Of a DNA stretch of 64,000 nucleotides, positions 23,443 through 35,728 are shown piece after piece. Each line of letters starts with the position of its first letter. Position 1 is the first letter of the stretch. A program made the translations under genes and the position numbers. This stretch comes from Cryptomeria japonica (Eukaryota > Streptophyta > Pinopsida > Cupressales > Cupressaceae). The stretch spans positions 555,857,136 to 555,921,135 of the forward strand of contig NC_081413.1 of the NCBI RefSeq assembly GCF_030272615.1. Reading direction: 5' to 3'. Below the pieces are notes generated by a model that was not told the origin of the DNA, ran no database searches, and saw only the letters and a list, made by a program, of their open reading frames with translations.

Positions 23443-23988
23443 AACATAGAAAAAACCTAATTCTCATCATCGAGATTACAAGAAAGTTGATACAATCTTA
23501 ACCATTAGAAATCATGACAATCTTTTCACATTCTTCAAGACAATTTCAACTGCTCCATGATCACCGCTTCATCGGACTGTGTAACCCATCACACGCTATG
23601 CATTAGATGCAATCCACTTTGTTCCTTCCCTAGACAAGAACTAACATGCCAAAACAATTTAAATAAATCCTCATTCAAATGCTCACATGTGTCTCCATTA
23701 TTACCGCTTATCAGATAATAAACCATCAAACTTGGTCAGTTAGGATTTAACAACTGATAGGGTTTACCGGTTATAATACATAGAAAGGTTTAACCCTTTA
23801 TACCGGTTCACTGGTTCAACTTGGAAATTGTACATATCGGTTTACAACATGTTCCACAAAGCTCTTTTACTAGTTACTAGCCAACACCAAAAACAACAAT
23901 ATCAGCAATATCATGAATGCCATTACCAATTCAATTGACATCAATGGCAACATATCATTAATGCAATCTTTATGCAAAATACCAAAAA

Positions 23989-24320
23989 TCTCCCCCTTTG
24001 GCATTGATGGCAATACAAATATCAATGACTTCAATTGTGGCTAAGATTGGTGAATAGGAATCTTGGTTTACATTACCAAGTATTCACCTTGCTCTGTCTA
24101 TCTTCAACCTATCGATGGTTAACTTAATCAAACACATAATTCTTCTCCTCAATCACATAATTCTTCTCCCCCTTTGACAACAATGCCAAACTGAAATTAA
24201 AACATGTAATTCTACTCTCACTATGATGTTGATTCTCCCCCTGTGGAATACATCCACTCCTTCATCAGTCCATATAAGATTCTACAAATAATTCAGGGAC
24301 TGATGCAATCAACATCATGC
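23989..24320 (-). promoter_or_regulatory. 3' noncoding region and purine tracts of copia A
   Basis: Read on the minus strand, three G-rich purine tracts follow the stop: near 24233-24242, at 24165-24175, and AAAGGGGGAGA at 23989-23999 directly against the LTR. The last is the polypurine primer. The same three-tract layout is seen in B/D and C. Confidence 0.7.
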
Positions 24321-24740
24321 TCAACTAACTTCATGAAGAGGGACAACCCCCAATTGATTTCAAAGATAATCGAAAGCTATCTTAGGTAGAGGTTTGGTCA
24401 AGATATATGCAAGCTGCTCCTTGGTAAAAACATTCTCCTAGATAACATCTTTACTTTGAACTTTTTCCCTCAAGTGATATTTCAATTCAATCTGCTTAGT
24501 CCTTGCATGCAAAACAAGATTTTTGGAAATGTTTATTGCACTTGTATTATCACACAAAATCTTTATAGGTTTAGAGATTTCCATCTTCAAACCTTCCAAA
24601 ATGTGCCTCATCCACATATCTTGTGTGCAATTCATATAAGTTGCTACATACTAAGCTTCAACAGTAGATTGTGAAGTGCAACTCTGCTTTTTTCTACTTC
24701 AAGAAACTAGCCTTCCTCCTAGAAAGAATGCTCCACCAGT
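24321..24740 (-). pseudogene. RNase H of copia A, C-terminal part
   Basis: The minus strand gives GGAFFLGGRLVS, CTSQSTVEA, then CDNTSAINISKN and HARTKQIELKYH, the copia RNase H with its Asp in CDN, and ends with TGA at 24321-24323 after LGVVPLHEVS. Stops replace Trp in VSWS and Glu codons elsewhere. A solo LTR separates it from the N-terminal part at 26219. Confidence 0.85.
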
Positions 24741-24745
24741 AGTAC

Positions 24746-26213
24746 TGTAGGTTAGGAAATAGGAAATCATCACAAAACAATAGAAACATATTCATCAATC
24801 ATTGTCTAATCACGAAAGGCTAGAATGCAATGAATCTATCCCAAACAACATTCAATAGAGACATGAAATCAAAAGCATACAAAACTAAATATTATGCAAA
24901 CCAGATGACGATTTGGATGCTTCTTCCATGCGGCTCCATTGTTCTTCTTTCCTCTTCAAATAGTTTTTATTGTGGATCTCACCTACAAGTGCACACACAC
25001 AATTGAAAGCAAGTAGACAAGATTACTGACCAAGAGTACTAGAAATTCAATAGACTGATTACAAATTACCAATTATTAATTATTAATTATTAGCCTTGAT
25101 TGATGAAGATCATCCAATTTATAGATAAATTGGAGATAGGATCAAATTTAGCATGAAATGGATATTAGAAGCAATTGATTTCAAAATGGCAAAATGAGTG
25201 AAAATAAGAAGGTTATGACACCTTCTATGTCATAAATTATGACAGATTGCCAATGCAAAGCTTAGAGAACTAGAACCTTATGACATCTTGCTATGTCAAG
25301 AGTATGACGCATGAAGCACAAAAATAGGGAGAACTAGAGACAAGTTAATTAGGTGGAAATTAAAAATAGGAAATTAGAAATAGGTGGAAATTAGGAATTA
25401 GGAAATAATGAAATTAGAAATTAGGAAATTGATGGAAATTAGAAATTAGTGAATTAATCAATAATTTTTTCATTTATTAATTAATTCATTCACAAAGAGG
25501 AATAATTAGTCAATTAAATGAATATTTAATTGTAATGAGAAGACTTAGGATAAATAAGTAATTTATTAATCCTAAAGGAAGAAAATGATAAGCAAAGGTT
25601 AAATGACTAAATCATGAAACCTTAGAAGGCGAATTAGGTCTTGAAAGATAATTGACTCGATTTGATTTGATTTTGGATTGATAAATGACCAATGTGATAA
25701 ATGATTTGATTGAGAAAATGCACCAACTGACAAGGAACAATGGCAAATTGATCTAAATTGACATAATTGAGACAGATAATGATTCATGACAAATCAATCG
25801 CAAAATGACAAGATCGACAAGAGGACAAGAATCGATGACAAAATGGATTGCAAGACGACAAGATTGATAATGACCACGATCGATGACAAATTGATCGCAA
25901 GATGAGAAGATTGAAAAGAGGACAAAAACCCTAATTAGGATTGACGATGTCCAAAATGAGAACAAATTAGCACGCACCTTGATGCAACAAAATAAGATTG
26001 ATCAAAATCATGACTGGATAATGTTGTCGACAAGACCAAATTTGAGGACGAGATGATTGAAGAATGTAGAAGAATGACTCGATGTTCGCAAATGATAAAG
26101 ACCAAGTGCGAATCATAGGAGAAATGTTAATGCGACGCAAAAACATAAAATGAGGCAATGCATAAATGTTAAAGTATGACCTCGCAAGCGTTGACCATTT
26201 TTGGGTGTCTACA
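24746..26213 (-). mobile_element. Solo LTR, 1468 bp, in RNase H of copia A
   Basis: Perfect 5-bp duplication AGTAC (24741-24745 and 26214-26218). Ends are TGTAGGTTAGG and GGGTGTCTACA, an inverted TGTAG/CTACA pair. On the minus strand it begins TGTAGACACCCAAAA and has a TATA-like TCTATAAATT near 25120-25130, so I orient it minus. No coding domain. Minus-strand open frames at 25599-26230 have no motif and repeat words such as ATGACAAATTGATCGCAAGATGA. Confidence 0.85.
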
Positions 26214-26218
26214 AGTAC

Positions 26219-27330
26219 TCTTTCAGTCATTAATGTTTCCTACCCAATCAGCATCTATGTATGCTTTTAGATCAAAATTTCCACCATATGGATACCATAA
26301 CCCATTGTCAACAGTACCTTTTAGATATCTCAAATTCTCTTGGTTGCCATCAAATGTGCCTCCTTAGGATTCTTTTGAAATCTAGCAACAATACCAATTG
26401 CATGGGCAATATCCGGTCGACCATGAACAACTAGTGTAATTTTCCAATCATTGACATATATTCTATTTCATCTATAGACTTAGATGCATCATCTTTGGAC
26501 AATCTACAACCTGTAACCATTGGGATTCCAACTGGTCTACAATCACTCATACCAAAATTTTTCAAAACTTCTTTCACATATTTGGATTGAGTAATGAAAA
26601 TGCCATTCTTCATCTGCTGTATTTGTAAGCCTATGAAAATTTTTATTTCCCCTACTAATGACATCTCAAATTCATTCTTCATTTCATCTGCAAAACAATT
26701 ACTCATGTCATCATTACCTCCAAATATAATGTCATCTACAAATACTTCACTGACTAGTATTTCATCTCCTTCAAACTTGAGATAAATGTTGTTGTCATCA
26801 CTGGTTCTAGTAAAGCCTATCTTCATCAGATGAGTATGAAGTCATTCATACCATGCTCTCAGTGTCTGCTTTAATCCATACAAGGCTTTATGCAATTTGC
26901 ATACCATGTCTTCCTTGTCTGTCAATTCATAACCATCAAGTTGCTCTATATAAACCTCTTCTTCCAGTAGCCCATTCAAAAATGCAGACTTGACATCCAT
27001 CTGATATACTTTGAACTTCTTATGTGTTGTAAATGCAAGTAATGTTCTGACTCCTTCCAGTCTTGCTACTGGTGCAAAATTTCTCCATAATCTTCTCCAT
27101 CTTCTTGCACATAACCTTTGTAGACTAATCTTGCCTTATTTCGAATTACAACAATATATTCATTTAATTTATTTCTGAATACCCATTTGGTACCTCTAAC
27201 ATTCTTGTTTACCGGTCAGGGTACCATGGTCCAAGTGTTGTTCTTCTCAATTTGATCCAACTCCTCCTCCATAGCTTTCACCCAATGATCATCACCAAAT
27301 GCCTCTTTAGCACTTCTAGGTTCAAAGGTG
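26219..27330 (-). pseudogene. Reverse transcriptase and RNase H start of copia A
   Basis: The best open part, 26431-26826, has DDNNIYLKFEGDEILVSEVFVDDIIFGG with the copia FVDD catalytic motif, GLQIQQMKNGIFITQSKYV and MSMIGKLH. Upstream RT sequence to about 27330 reads through stops (KLHKALYGLKQ type sequence, then [13 protein letters not shown]). The RNase H start lies at 26219-26400. Confidence 0.88.
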
Positions 27331-27640
27331 GAGATCATGCAAGAGTTCTCTCTTAATCTCCTTCTAGTTTGTACACCAGCATCCTTAGCTCCAATGATCT
27401 ATTTAGGACTATGATTTAGTCTCACATACCTAGGAATAACATGATCATTCTCTTCAGGTTCAGCTTCATCATTGTCATCTTCCTCTAAATTTATTTGTTT
27501 TGATTGAATAACTTCATCAGGATTTTCTTTACCGATTTCTAATTTAATAGTTTTAGGTTCTAAAAGAAAAATGCAAGGATCTTCATCCTTCTTCTTAGAA
27601 CTAGTTCCTTCTAATATTTTAAGACATTCATCAACATGAA
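27331..27640 (-). pseudogene. Integrase-RT linker of copia A
   Basis: The minus strand encodes an acidic, low-complexity linker (Glu/Asp-rich around 27450-27540) followed by the conserved HVIPRYVRLNH-like and STFEPRSAKEAFGDDH-like stretches that lead into RT. Same layout as in elements B/D and C. Confidence 0.65.
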
Positions 27641-28532
27641 CATCAACACTTTCAACAATTTTTTGTGTCTAGTTGTTGAAGCATTTATAGGCCTTACTCT
27701 TGGTAGAATAGCTAAGAAATATGGCTTCATCACTCTTAGCTTCAAAATTTCTTATGTAATCACCTCTTTTAATAAAACATTTGCTTCCAAATATTTTAAA
27801 ATAGCTAACATCAGGTGATCTTACATACCAGTAGTCATATGGGGTCTTTTCCTTACCTCTTTTCACTAGAACCCAATTCATTGTGTAGACTGTTGTACTT
27901 AAAACTTCTCTCCAAAATGTTTTTGATACACCTCCTTATATCAATATAGTCCTAGCAACTTCAACCACTGACCAATTGTTTCTCTCTGTTATACCATTCT
28001 ATTGTGGTTTCCTTGGTGGAGAAAGTTGTCGCTTGATACCATTATCATCACAATATTTATTGAACTCTATAGAAGTGAATTCACCTCCTTGATATGTTCT
28101 TAGACATTTAATCTTTTTTCCACTCTCTTTCTTAGCTAAGGCTCTGAATGCCTTGAATTTTCCAAAAGCTTCATTCTTCTCCTTCAAGAATGTGACCCAC
28201 ATCATCCTTGAACAGTCATCAGTGAAGATCATGAAGTATTTGTCACCTTGAATGCTTCTTGTTCTAATTGGTCCACATAGATCAGTATGAACCAAATCTA
28301 ACAATTTCTCTGCTAAGAAAGACTTGCTCTTAAAAGTTGACTTTCCTAGTTGACATTCCTTACAAAGAGCATTAATAGGTTTGTCTAGCTGAGGCAGACC
28401 TCTTATAGTCTTAGACTTGCTTACTTTAATAATATTATCAAAATTAATATGACAAAATATCCTATACCAAATCCAGCTATCATCCATCTTTGCAATCAAA
28501 CAATTGCTAACTTTAGGATTCAGATGAAACAC
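27641..28532 (-). pseudogene. Integrase of copia A, second catalytic Asp lost
   Basis: The open part 27999-28532 has the pre-integrase zinc region (FCHINFDNI, CKECQLGK) and the core: HTDLCGPIRTRS with the first Asp, then LRTYQGGEF where Tyr replaces the second catalytic Asp. The His in the WHR position is Tyr too. The C-terminal part resumes at 27669-27881 (DVSYFKIFGSKCFIKRGD). It cannot be active as written. Confidence 0.88.
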
Positions 28533-28544
28533 ATTACCTCTGGT

Positions 28545-28916
28545 CTATTTACCGGTTGCAATCAATTCACCTTTGTTGTCAAAGATTTTGCATATACCAT
28601 TTCTGAACTCCAGTAGGTATCCTATGTTATTAACTTGTGCTACACTAAGAAGATTGTGCTTTAGGCCTTCAACCCAGGAGACATCGTCAGCGCTACTTTT
28701 CCCATTAAGAGAAATAACTCCTTTGCCTTTCACCATATAGGGTGAGTCATTGCCAAATTTGACACCACCATCAAATTCCTTCAGGGAAAGAAATTTTCTC
28801 TGATCACTGGTCATGTGATGTGAACAACCACTATCAATGATCCAATCATCAGAGTTATCCATTCTAGATACTAGTGCCTTTTGATCTGATATTTCTTCCT
28901 TAATGGCTACAAACAC
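28545..28916 (-). pseudogene. Aspartic protease of copia A
   Basis: WIIDSGCSHHMTSDQRKF holds the active DSG triplet. LLSVAQVNNIGYLLEF is the usual C-terminal protease stretch. The catalytic residues are intact, and the frame is open for 123 codons before a stop that precedes the pre-integrase region. Confidence 0.85.
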
Positions 28917-29882
28917 AATATCTTCACTGGAATCATCATCAGATTCTTCATCAGTAACACCACTATCAATAGCTACAAGATGATCTCTCTTGCCTTTACC
29001 CTTGTACTTCTTAAATTTATCTCTTTTTTATTCATTTTCACCATTAGGGAAATTTGCTACTATATGACCAATCTTGTTGCATGCAATACATTTTAAAGGT
29101 AGCTTACCTTTATATTTACTGGTGCCTCTAGGCAGTCATTTTGCCAACAATGCTTCAAGATCCACTAATTTGCCATCATCTTCAACATCTCAGTTGGATC
29201 TAGAATCATATTTATGGCTAGTACCTCTACTTCTCACAGATCGGTTAGAGACAGAAGCTCTAAATGTAGATTATGATCTCTGTACACTACCGTCATAGCC
29301 ATTTAGTTCAAAAGTAGTAAGTTTGCCAATAATAGAGTCAAGAGTTACCTTTGTCTTATCAATGGATTTCAACTCCTAAATAGCTACAACTCATATAGCA
29401 TTGACCGGTAGCAGGGTTCTCAGTACCTTACTGATTACTGTGGCATCTTCCACTTTCCCTCCTGCACTCTTTATCTCACCAACTATCTCTTTAATCCTTT
29501 GACCATACTGCTAGATGTTCTCGCCTTCAGTCAGTCTCATGTCATCAAACATTCCACTTAAACTCTCCTCTTTGGCAATATTAACATGTTCATCACCTTT
29601 ATAAATCTCGTCTAATTTCTTCCATACTTCATATGCAGTTTCAAGACCATGAGCATCTACATATTCAGCATCTGACAGGGAACTGATAAGAGCTTCTAAT
29701 GCCTAGTGTTTTTCTTGTTGTTCTTTCTTCTAGTCATCAATTAGGATTACAGTAGGTGTTGTATACTTATTTTCTATATGATCCCAATACTGACTACCAA
29801 GACTCTTAATGCAAATCTTCATCATGTCACTCCATATTCTATAGCTATCTTTGTTAAACTTCAGACCTTCTTTCTTCATCAT
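28917..29882 (-). pseudogene. Gag of copia A
   Basis: It starts ATGATGAAGAAAGAAGG (MMKKEGLKF) at 29882, 60 bases past the primer site. It follows the UBN2-type gag pattern (ALEALISSLSDAEYVD, AYEVWKKLDEIYKGDEHV, KTKVTLDSIIGKL). The zinc knuckle near 29050-29090 reads CIACNKIGHIVANF, so the fourth Cys is Phe. Several in-frame stops sit where sister copies have Gln or Trp. Confidence 0.82.
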
Positions 29883-29939
29883 GATCTACAAGATCTTTTC
29901 CTCAAGATATTAGGCTTTTAGATTACGAGGACCTGAGTT

Positions 29940-29951
29940 GCTCTGATACCA
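29940..29951 (-). promoter_or_regulatory. Primer binding site of copia A
   Basis: The minus strand reads TGGTATCAGAGC, complementary to the 3' end of initiator methionine tRNA, two bases from the LTR. It is the standard copia primer site. Confidence 0.95.
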
Positions 29952-29953
29952 AT

Positions 29954-31347
29954 TGATGGTATGATGAAAGAATAAGTATCCAGTAGAATACTAAGAGAGG
30001 GGGTGAATCAGTATATTGAAAAACTGATACAAAGTTCCCAAACTTAAACTCAGTTAAACAAAGTAAACATATCTCAGTCAAGATCAATATTCATAGGAAT
30101 ACTTGACATCAACCGGTTTAACTATTGTGACAACTTTAATAGTAAACAACTTCAACATTTATGTAAAACAACAATGCTCAATCATAACTCAACATATTCA
30201 TCTCGCAATGCTTCTGCATAACATGCCTTATCAAAAATTAACCATATCAACAAATAAAGTCACAACCACAAAAGCATTCACCACTTGACACAAATGTTTA
30301 TACGTGGAAAACCCAAATAGGTAAAAACCAAGGTGAGATGGGACTCACAAGAATAGCTATCTGAACTCTTCTAAAGTTCACTCTATTAGGAGCCAAAGAC
30401 TATTAGAGCTTTACAATAAGTCCTGTTAAGAACTAATTCTAGTTAGGAATCACCCGGTTAAGGGATTTTACAAATATGCCTTGATTAAAATCACAATACC
30501 CTATTAGGAGTAACCTCGCTATAGGATTTAATAATCCAAGCTAATGGACCACCTTGTTATAGGATTTAATGAGTAACCAAGCTTGTTAGAGCTCACCCAA
30601 TTAAGGGATTTAACTTTTGTTGTAATTTTTAGAAAACAACAGTTTTGTTGATCTATCTGAATAGAACTACCTTTGCTTGATCAAATCCTTCTATAAACTT
30701 CAATCTGCCTTCACTCAAAGTGTAGATCCATTCACTAGTTTGGCAACTACACACTCAACAGGTTTTCTACCAATCTTGCCAACAACCTTTACAAACAACT
30801 TCATCGACCTTAAATAGAAATCAATTAGGTCGGTACAATCTTGACCGTTAGAAATCATGACAATCTTTTCACATTCTTGAAGACAATTTCAACCACTCCA
30901 TGATCACTGCTTCATCAGACTATGTAACCCATCATGCACTATGCATTAGATGCAATCCACTTTGCTCCTTCCCTAGACAAGAACAAATGCACCAAAACAA
31001 TTTAAATAAATCCTCATTCAAATGATCACACATGTCTCCATCATTACAGCTTATCAGATAATAAACCATCAAACTTGGTCGGTTAGGGTTTCACAACTAA
31101 TTGGGTTTACCGGTTACATTACATAGAAAGGTTTAACCCTTTATACCGGTTCACCAGTTTAACTTACAAATTATACATACCAGTTTACAACATGTTCCAC
31201 AAAGCTCTTTTACCGATTACTAGCCAATACCAAAAACAACAATATCAGCAATATCATGAATGCCATTACCGGTTCAATTGACATCAATGACAACATATCA
31301 TTAATGAAATCTTTAAGCAAAATACCAGCAATCTTCAAATGCCAACA
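29954..31347 (-). repeat. 5' LTR of copia A
   Basis: On the minus strand it starts TGTTGGCATTTG at 31347 and ends CATACCATCA at 29954. Near its start it has an about 20-bp near-tandem repeat (TGGCATTTGAAGATTGC then TGGTATTTTGCTTAAAG) that the other LTR lacks. Confidence 0.88.
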
Positions 31348-31352
31348 TTGGT

Positions 31353-32024
31353 TGATCTACATATGTTTTAGTGATCTAATCTAAGCCGACATTGGGTTAC
31401 ATGTTACATTGCATATTGTGCTTGGCCAACTTGATGAATTTCTTATCTTGTGATTGCGGATATATATGACTATTGTAGAAGATCTTTATGTGTAATGATA
31501 GGAGCGAATGATGATTGAGAAACCTATTTGGCGTAGTTTCACATGCACATTCTTGATCTAGTAGCTGACTAAGAAGCAAAACAAAGTAGAGTTATAGTAG
31601 GTTACAATCAGACTTCTTACACTAAACCGGAACTCATCCAGACATTGTTTGATGCTATTTTGGAGTTCAATCATTATAGTTATCATTGTAAATGATTTGT
31701 AAGTCACTGAGACTTCCATATTTTAATTGAACCTTTGGCTCTAGGCAGTGTTCCTGAATGCAAGTGCATTTCCCTTAAGTAATATTTAGGTACTCCCGAT
31801 CACAGTATATAAATATTGTGGGTTCCAATCCCACCATGGTTTTTCCCTTTCTGGGTTTCCACATAAAAATCTCGGTGTTATGATTTTGTGGTTGATTATC
31901 TTGTGTTTCTAGATTTTACTTTCTTGCATTTGCTTCCGGTGTCTAAGAATAAGTTTGAAAATTTATTTGCCAATAGAACATTGATTCCCCCCCCCCCCCC
32001 CCTCAGTGTTCCTTAATCTCAACA
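31353..32024 (+). repeat. Right LTR of element J, second part
   Basis: It continues the LTR after element A (TGATCTACATATGTTTTAGTGATC, compare 17490-17515), carries the CCACCATGG block at 31831-31864 and a run of 16 C at 31987-32002, and ends CTCAACA. Confidence 0.8.
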
Positions 32025-33440
32025 AAGACAGGCCAATGAGTTTCCAACTTTAAAAAAGCATTAAGGTGTTCTAAGGTAATTTCTTTTTCTCAATCAGTAT
32101 CCTATAATATTTCTTCAATTGTTGGAGATTTTTTATCCTTAATTAATTTAGTTAGCTATTGTTTCTCTCTTAATTATATTAGAGTAGCTTGTAATGACCC
32201 TACTTGGTCATTAGATATAAACTTAACATGAAATATTATAATAAGTATCTTTCAAATTCATGATTTAAAAAAGAATACATAACTAGGTTGAATATATACT
32301 AAAGTAGAAGATTAGTCAAATTGGATCTTTCTTCAAAATAGGATAAGAAATATTGATCACCAAATGGGCTCTTTTAACCATATAGTAAAAAAATTTATGT
32401 TTTGGGTAGAGACTTGCCACTTGACATCAAATATATTTAATACCTAAAAGGTAAAGGAAATGGAGTTCACTAGTCTAAAAATGCAAAATAGGTATCAAAC
32501 TCATTCACATCAACTTACATTAGAGAATAATCAATAGGCCCCACTTCAAACCCCTGGGAGAGCTTGGCACAATGGTTGGTTATTCCTTTTTGTGCTATCA
32601 ATTGATATGATTAGATAAGATAGAATGATAAAATGAAGATGTAAATTTGACAATAATCAACACGAACAGACAAATGTAGAACTTATAATCAAAGAATAAT
32701 CTTGGATATGGAAAGGGGATACAGAAAGAAACTTGTGACATAAGGTAGATCTTAAAATGACTAGTCACTATGAATAGGTGTGGTATTCATGTTAGATAAA
32801 TAGTTAAATATCGAGAATAGATCTAATATTAGGAGCCCCAAAATAGCCTTCCCACTCAATTTCAGCCCAAATTAGGAGATCATTGGTGCTAGGCACCCTT
32901 GACATGAGGACTATAGCTCTAGTTGTTAGTGTTAGGCCTTTTCTAATGAAATTTATTGAGAACTTCTATTTTAGGGTCCTGGGTGCTCTTGTATCTTCAA
33001 ACTTTGACTGATACCTATTTCTAGACCTACAAAAGAGAAAGAACATGGTGTTGTGTTCTATAGGGGTTTTCGTAAGTCAAACCCCAGGTAGGTGTTAACC
33101 TCCACTATAGCAATAATGAAAAGAGAACTTACCCTTGGCAAGACAAAGGCTAAATCTTAAAGAAAATTTGAATTAAAGTGTCTTAATAAAATGATGATAC
33201 CTTTTATTTATAATGCAGTTCTCTTAAGATAATTCCTCCAAGTGTTAATACAATAACATGATAAATCATAACAAAATCCATTATGAAAACATAATTGAAG
33301 ACAACTTGTTGTAGCTTGATGTTCCTTGCACTATGTGAAATAGATATTGTTGAAAGGGGGAGATTGAGATATGGAAGGAGATAACATTGCATTATATTTA
33401 TACATAAACAAGTGTTGCAATCAATGACAAAGGGAGGTAT
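32025..33440. other. AT-rich sequence with decayed LTR pieces, 3' end of copia G
   Basis: 32030-32850 shows nothing I can name. 32850-33180 resembles E/F-type gypsy LTRs (GTAAGTCAAACCCCAGGTAGGTGTTAACC, the phrase GGTGCTAGGCACCC). From 33350 it looks like the 3' noncoding end of a copia element, with purine tracts GTTGAAAGGGGGAGATTG at 33348-33366 and GACAAAGGGAGG at 33426-33437. Confidence 0.4.
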
Positions 33441-35320
33441 TATTGGCAATATGTGTTGTAATTGATGTTTGTAATGCCCTGCCAGGACAACCCCGAAGGA
33501 AAAAAAAACTAAAACAATAGATAAGAGAGCAAATTTTTTTTTTTTTTTAAACTTTAATTAGTTTAATGATAAATTGAGTTAACATTAAGTTCAAATTACT
33601 CAACAAAAGACTTAACTAACACCTAAGGGGTTTCCCAATGTGGTTACTTGGTTCACCACTAACTCAACTCATGCTAACTACTCCAATTAAGTTGATTAAC
33701 TTAATAACATAATTATACTTAATCAATGGTTAAATTTATTTGATAGGTTAAAATATAGATAACATGATTAAGTTCATTCACTGCAGTTTAACTATACATT
33801 ACATCCCATCTTAAATTAAAATATATGCCATATATTTAATTTTCATACATACTTTGCTTGCATAATATGATAATAAATACTTGGCATTTCACTAAACCTA
33901 CATTCTTCATGATTCATATTATTGCATCTAATTAGATAAATTCTTACATGCATTAAAGATTAATATCATCTAATCTACATTATACATTTTAACCATAATG
34001 TCATTCATACATCCAAAATAAAAAGGAACCAGATGAACACATACACCAAAATGATATTGGAGTTCACCCCTAATGGGCTACATCTTTGGGTCTGCTTCAA
34101 CTGCAAGGCCCCTCTAATAAATAATAGGGTGAAGAATACATAAGGTTCACATCAATTACATCCTGCCATCAAGGCATACAGAAACAAATAATACATATGA
34201 CTGCATGGGGTCCAAGAGATACTTGAATGACCCAAGAAGAAGAAAGAGGATCCATCTGAAACATGAAATGGAGAAAATACAAAAGAACAACTGGAGCACT
34301 AGTGAAAGTAAATCCTTGCAACCCATCATAAGCATCCCATGGTCTAATATGAATATCAGGTACTCTCAAAGGCATAAACAATGAGATATGACTCCACAAT
34401 AGTGCTCCTAGCGAAAACAACACAAACTGCACACTAGTGAACATAAGGGACGAGTGTCATCACATAGCTCGGTATGGTTACCTTGGTAGACCTCCATAGG
34501 TCTCGACCCCTATCTACTGGGTTACCCTAGAATTCTCTCACAAACCTCCAACCCCATCCAAGTCTCATGTGGACCCAACACATCCTTTCGTGAAGACAAG
34601 GTTGTTGGTTTGCCATGACATGCCTTCTCACTGCATCTTGAGTCTGTACTAGCACTCATCCCATGCATGAGGCATAATTATCTTACTTAGTATTTTCATC
34701 TACCAATTCCCCTAATATACTATTAAGATTTCACTTATTTAGACACACTTTTGATGGGTTGCCCTACTACCACTTTGGGCGTGGCCCCCACTTGAAAGCC
34801 ACTCTCCTGTATGACACTTAACCACAACTCAGGCGGACTCCCAAAACCAAGGTATACATAAGAAATAGTATACAAAGTTCAAAACAATAGGAAAACCCAC
34901 TTGGCCAAACAAGCCCTCACACGAGGTGTACTAACTGATGATTCTCCGACTAGAGACATGACTAGGTACAATCAACCACATGACAACATCCAACACTCAA
35001 AATTAAGGACTTGCCATTTTTGAAATCAAATGCGAATACAAAAATTAAAACACGTATTTTCATTAATCTATAATGACAATCATTTTTCCATTTTGTTAAA
35101 AATACAAATCGATCAAAGTTTTCTAATAGATCTAAATTTTCAAAATACAACATTTGAAAAATCACCTTTCTTAATAAATTAACTACAATTTATAATTATA
35201 TAATTTTTCCTACTTTCCAATACATAGAAAAATATAAATTAATCAATTGGTTTCTGTAAAATAAAGATATCATTGAATTTCCAACTATATCTATTTTCTT
35301 CATTTTCTATATCCAAATTT

Positions 35321-35505
35321 CCCCAAATAATATATTATTTAATTTTCAAATTTACCAAATAAAATATTATTTAATTTCTAAAATTTCCAAATAATATATT
35401 TTTTCATTTTCCAATTTCCTAAATAATATATTATTTCATTTTCCAATTTCTCAAATAATATATTATTTAATTTCTAAAATTTCCAAATAATGTATTATTT
35501 CACTT
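35321..35505. repeat. Degenerate tandem array, unit about 30-40 bp
   Basis: About six irregular copies of a unit built from CCAAATAATATATTATTT and a spacer such as AATTTTCAAATTTA or CATTTTCCAATTTC. The core AATAATATATTATT is itself palindromic. It lies in unit H and is likely polymorphic in length. Confidence 0.75.
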
Positions 35506-35728
35506 CCCGATTAATATATTTTCAGTGAGCATATATTAAAAATATACAAAACTAAATATTAATTAATATATATAAATATATATTAATTAATAATTAATAA
35601 TTAAAAATTACTATTTAAAACTTTTAAAATAAAATAATATTAAAAACTTAATTTACTCTTTTTTTTGTTTTGCAAAGAATAAATGCAAACCCACGTGGGC
35701 CTCCCTTTCCAAAGGGAAGGGACTATTG

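Larger units (their letters stand above)
21365..23988 (-). repeat. 3' LTR of copia A, split by a LINE-type insertion
   Basis: It matches 29954-31347 before 22246 and after 23456. Without the insertion it is about 1.43 kb. The edge next to the polypurine tract reads TTTTTGGTATTTTGC on the minus strand. The open frame at 21515-21700 recurs at 30103-30288 because both are LTR sequence. Confidence 0.85.
21365..31347 (-). mobile_element. Copia element A, reverse, with nested insertions
   Basis: LTRs start TGATGGTATGATG on the plus strand. The 5' LTR (element sense) is at 29954-31347 and the 3' LTR at 21365-23988. Primer site, gag, protease, integrase, RT and RNase H follow in copia order on the minus strand. 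Flanks TTGTT (21360-21364) and TTGGT (31348-31352) match in four of five bases. Many stops and frameshifts make it inactive. A LINE-type copy and a solo LTR are nested inside. Confidence 0.9.
17219..32024 (+). mobile_element. Non-autonomous LTR element J with unknown ORF
   Basis: Two related LTRs of copia style (TATTGG or TGTTGG start, TCAACA end) surround 3 kb that holds no gag, protease, RT or integrase. Flanks GAGAC (17214-17218) and AAGAC (32025-32029) match in four of five bases. The right LTR is preceded by a purine tract and is split by element A. No initiator-Met primer site follows the left LTR, so the 5' part of the internal region may be deleted. It must have moved with proteins from another element. 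Confidence 0.75.

Noticed and set aside
25599-26230. Three minus-strand open frames within the 1468-bp insert
   Set aside because: They lie in a solo LTR, have no motif, and are full of the short repeated word GACAAATTGATCGCAAGATG.
29940-29951. tRNA-Met-like sequence
   Set aside because: Only the 12 bases matching the tRNA 3' end are present, here and at 54423 and 62650. They are primer sites, not tRNA genes.
35321-35505. Possible CRISPR-like or satellite array
   Set aside because: Units are AT-only, irregular and uneven in spacing, with no constant repeat or unique spacers. It is a degenerate tandem repeat.
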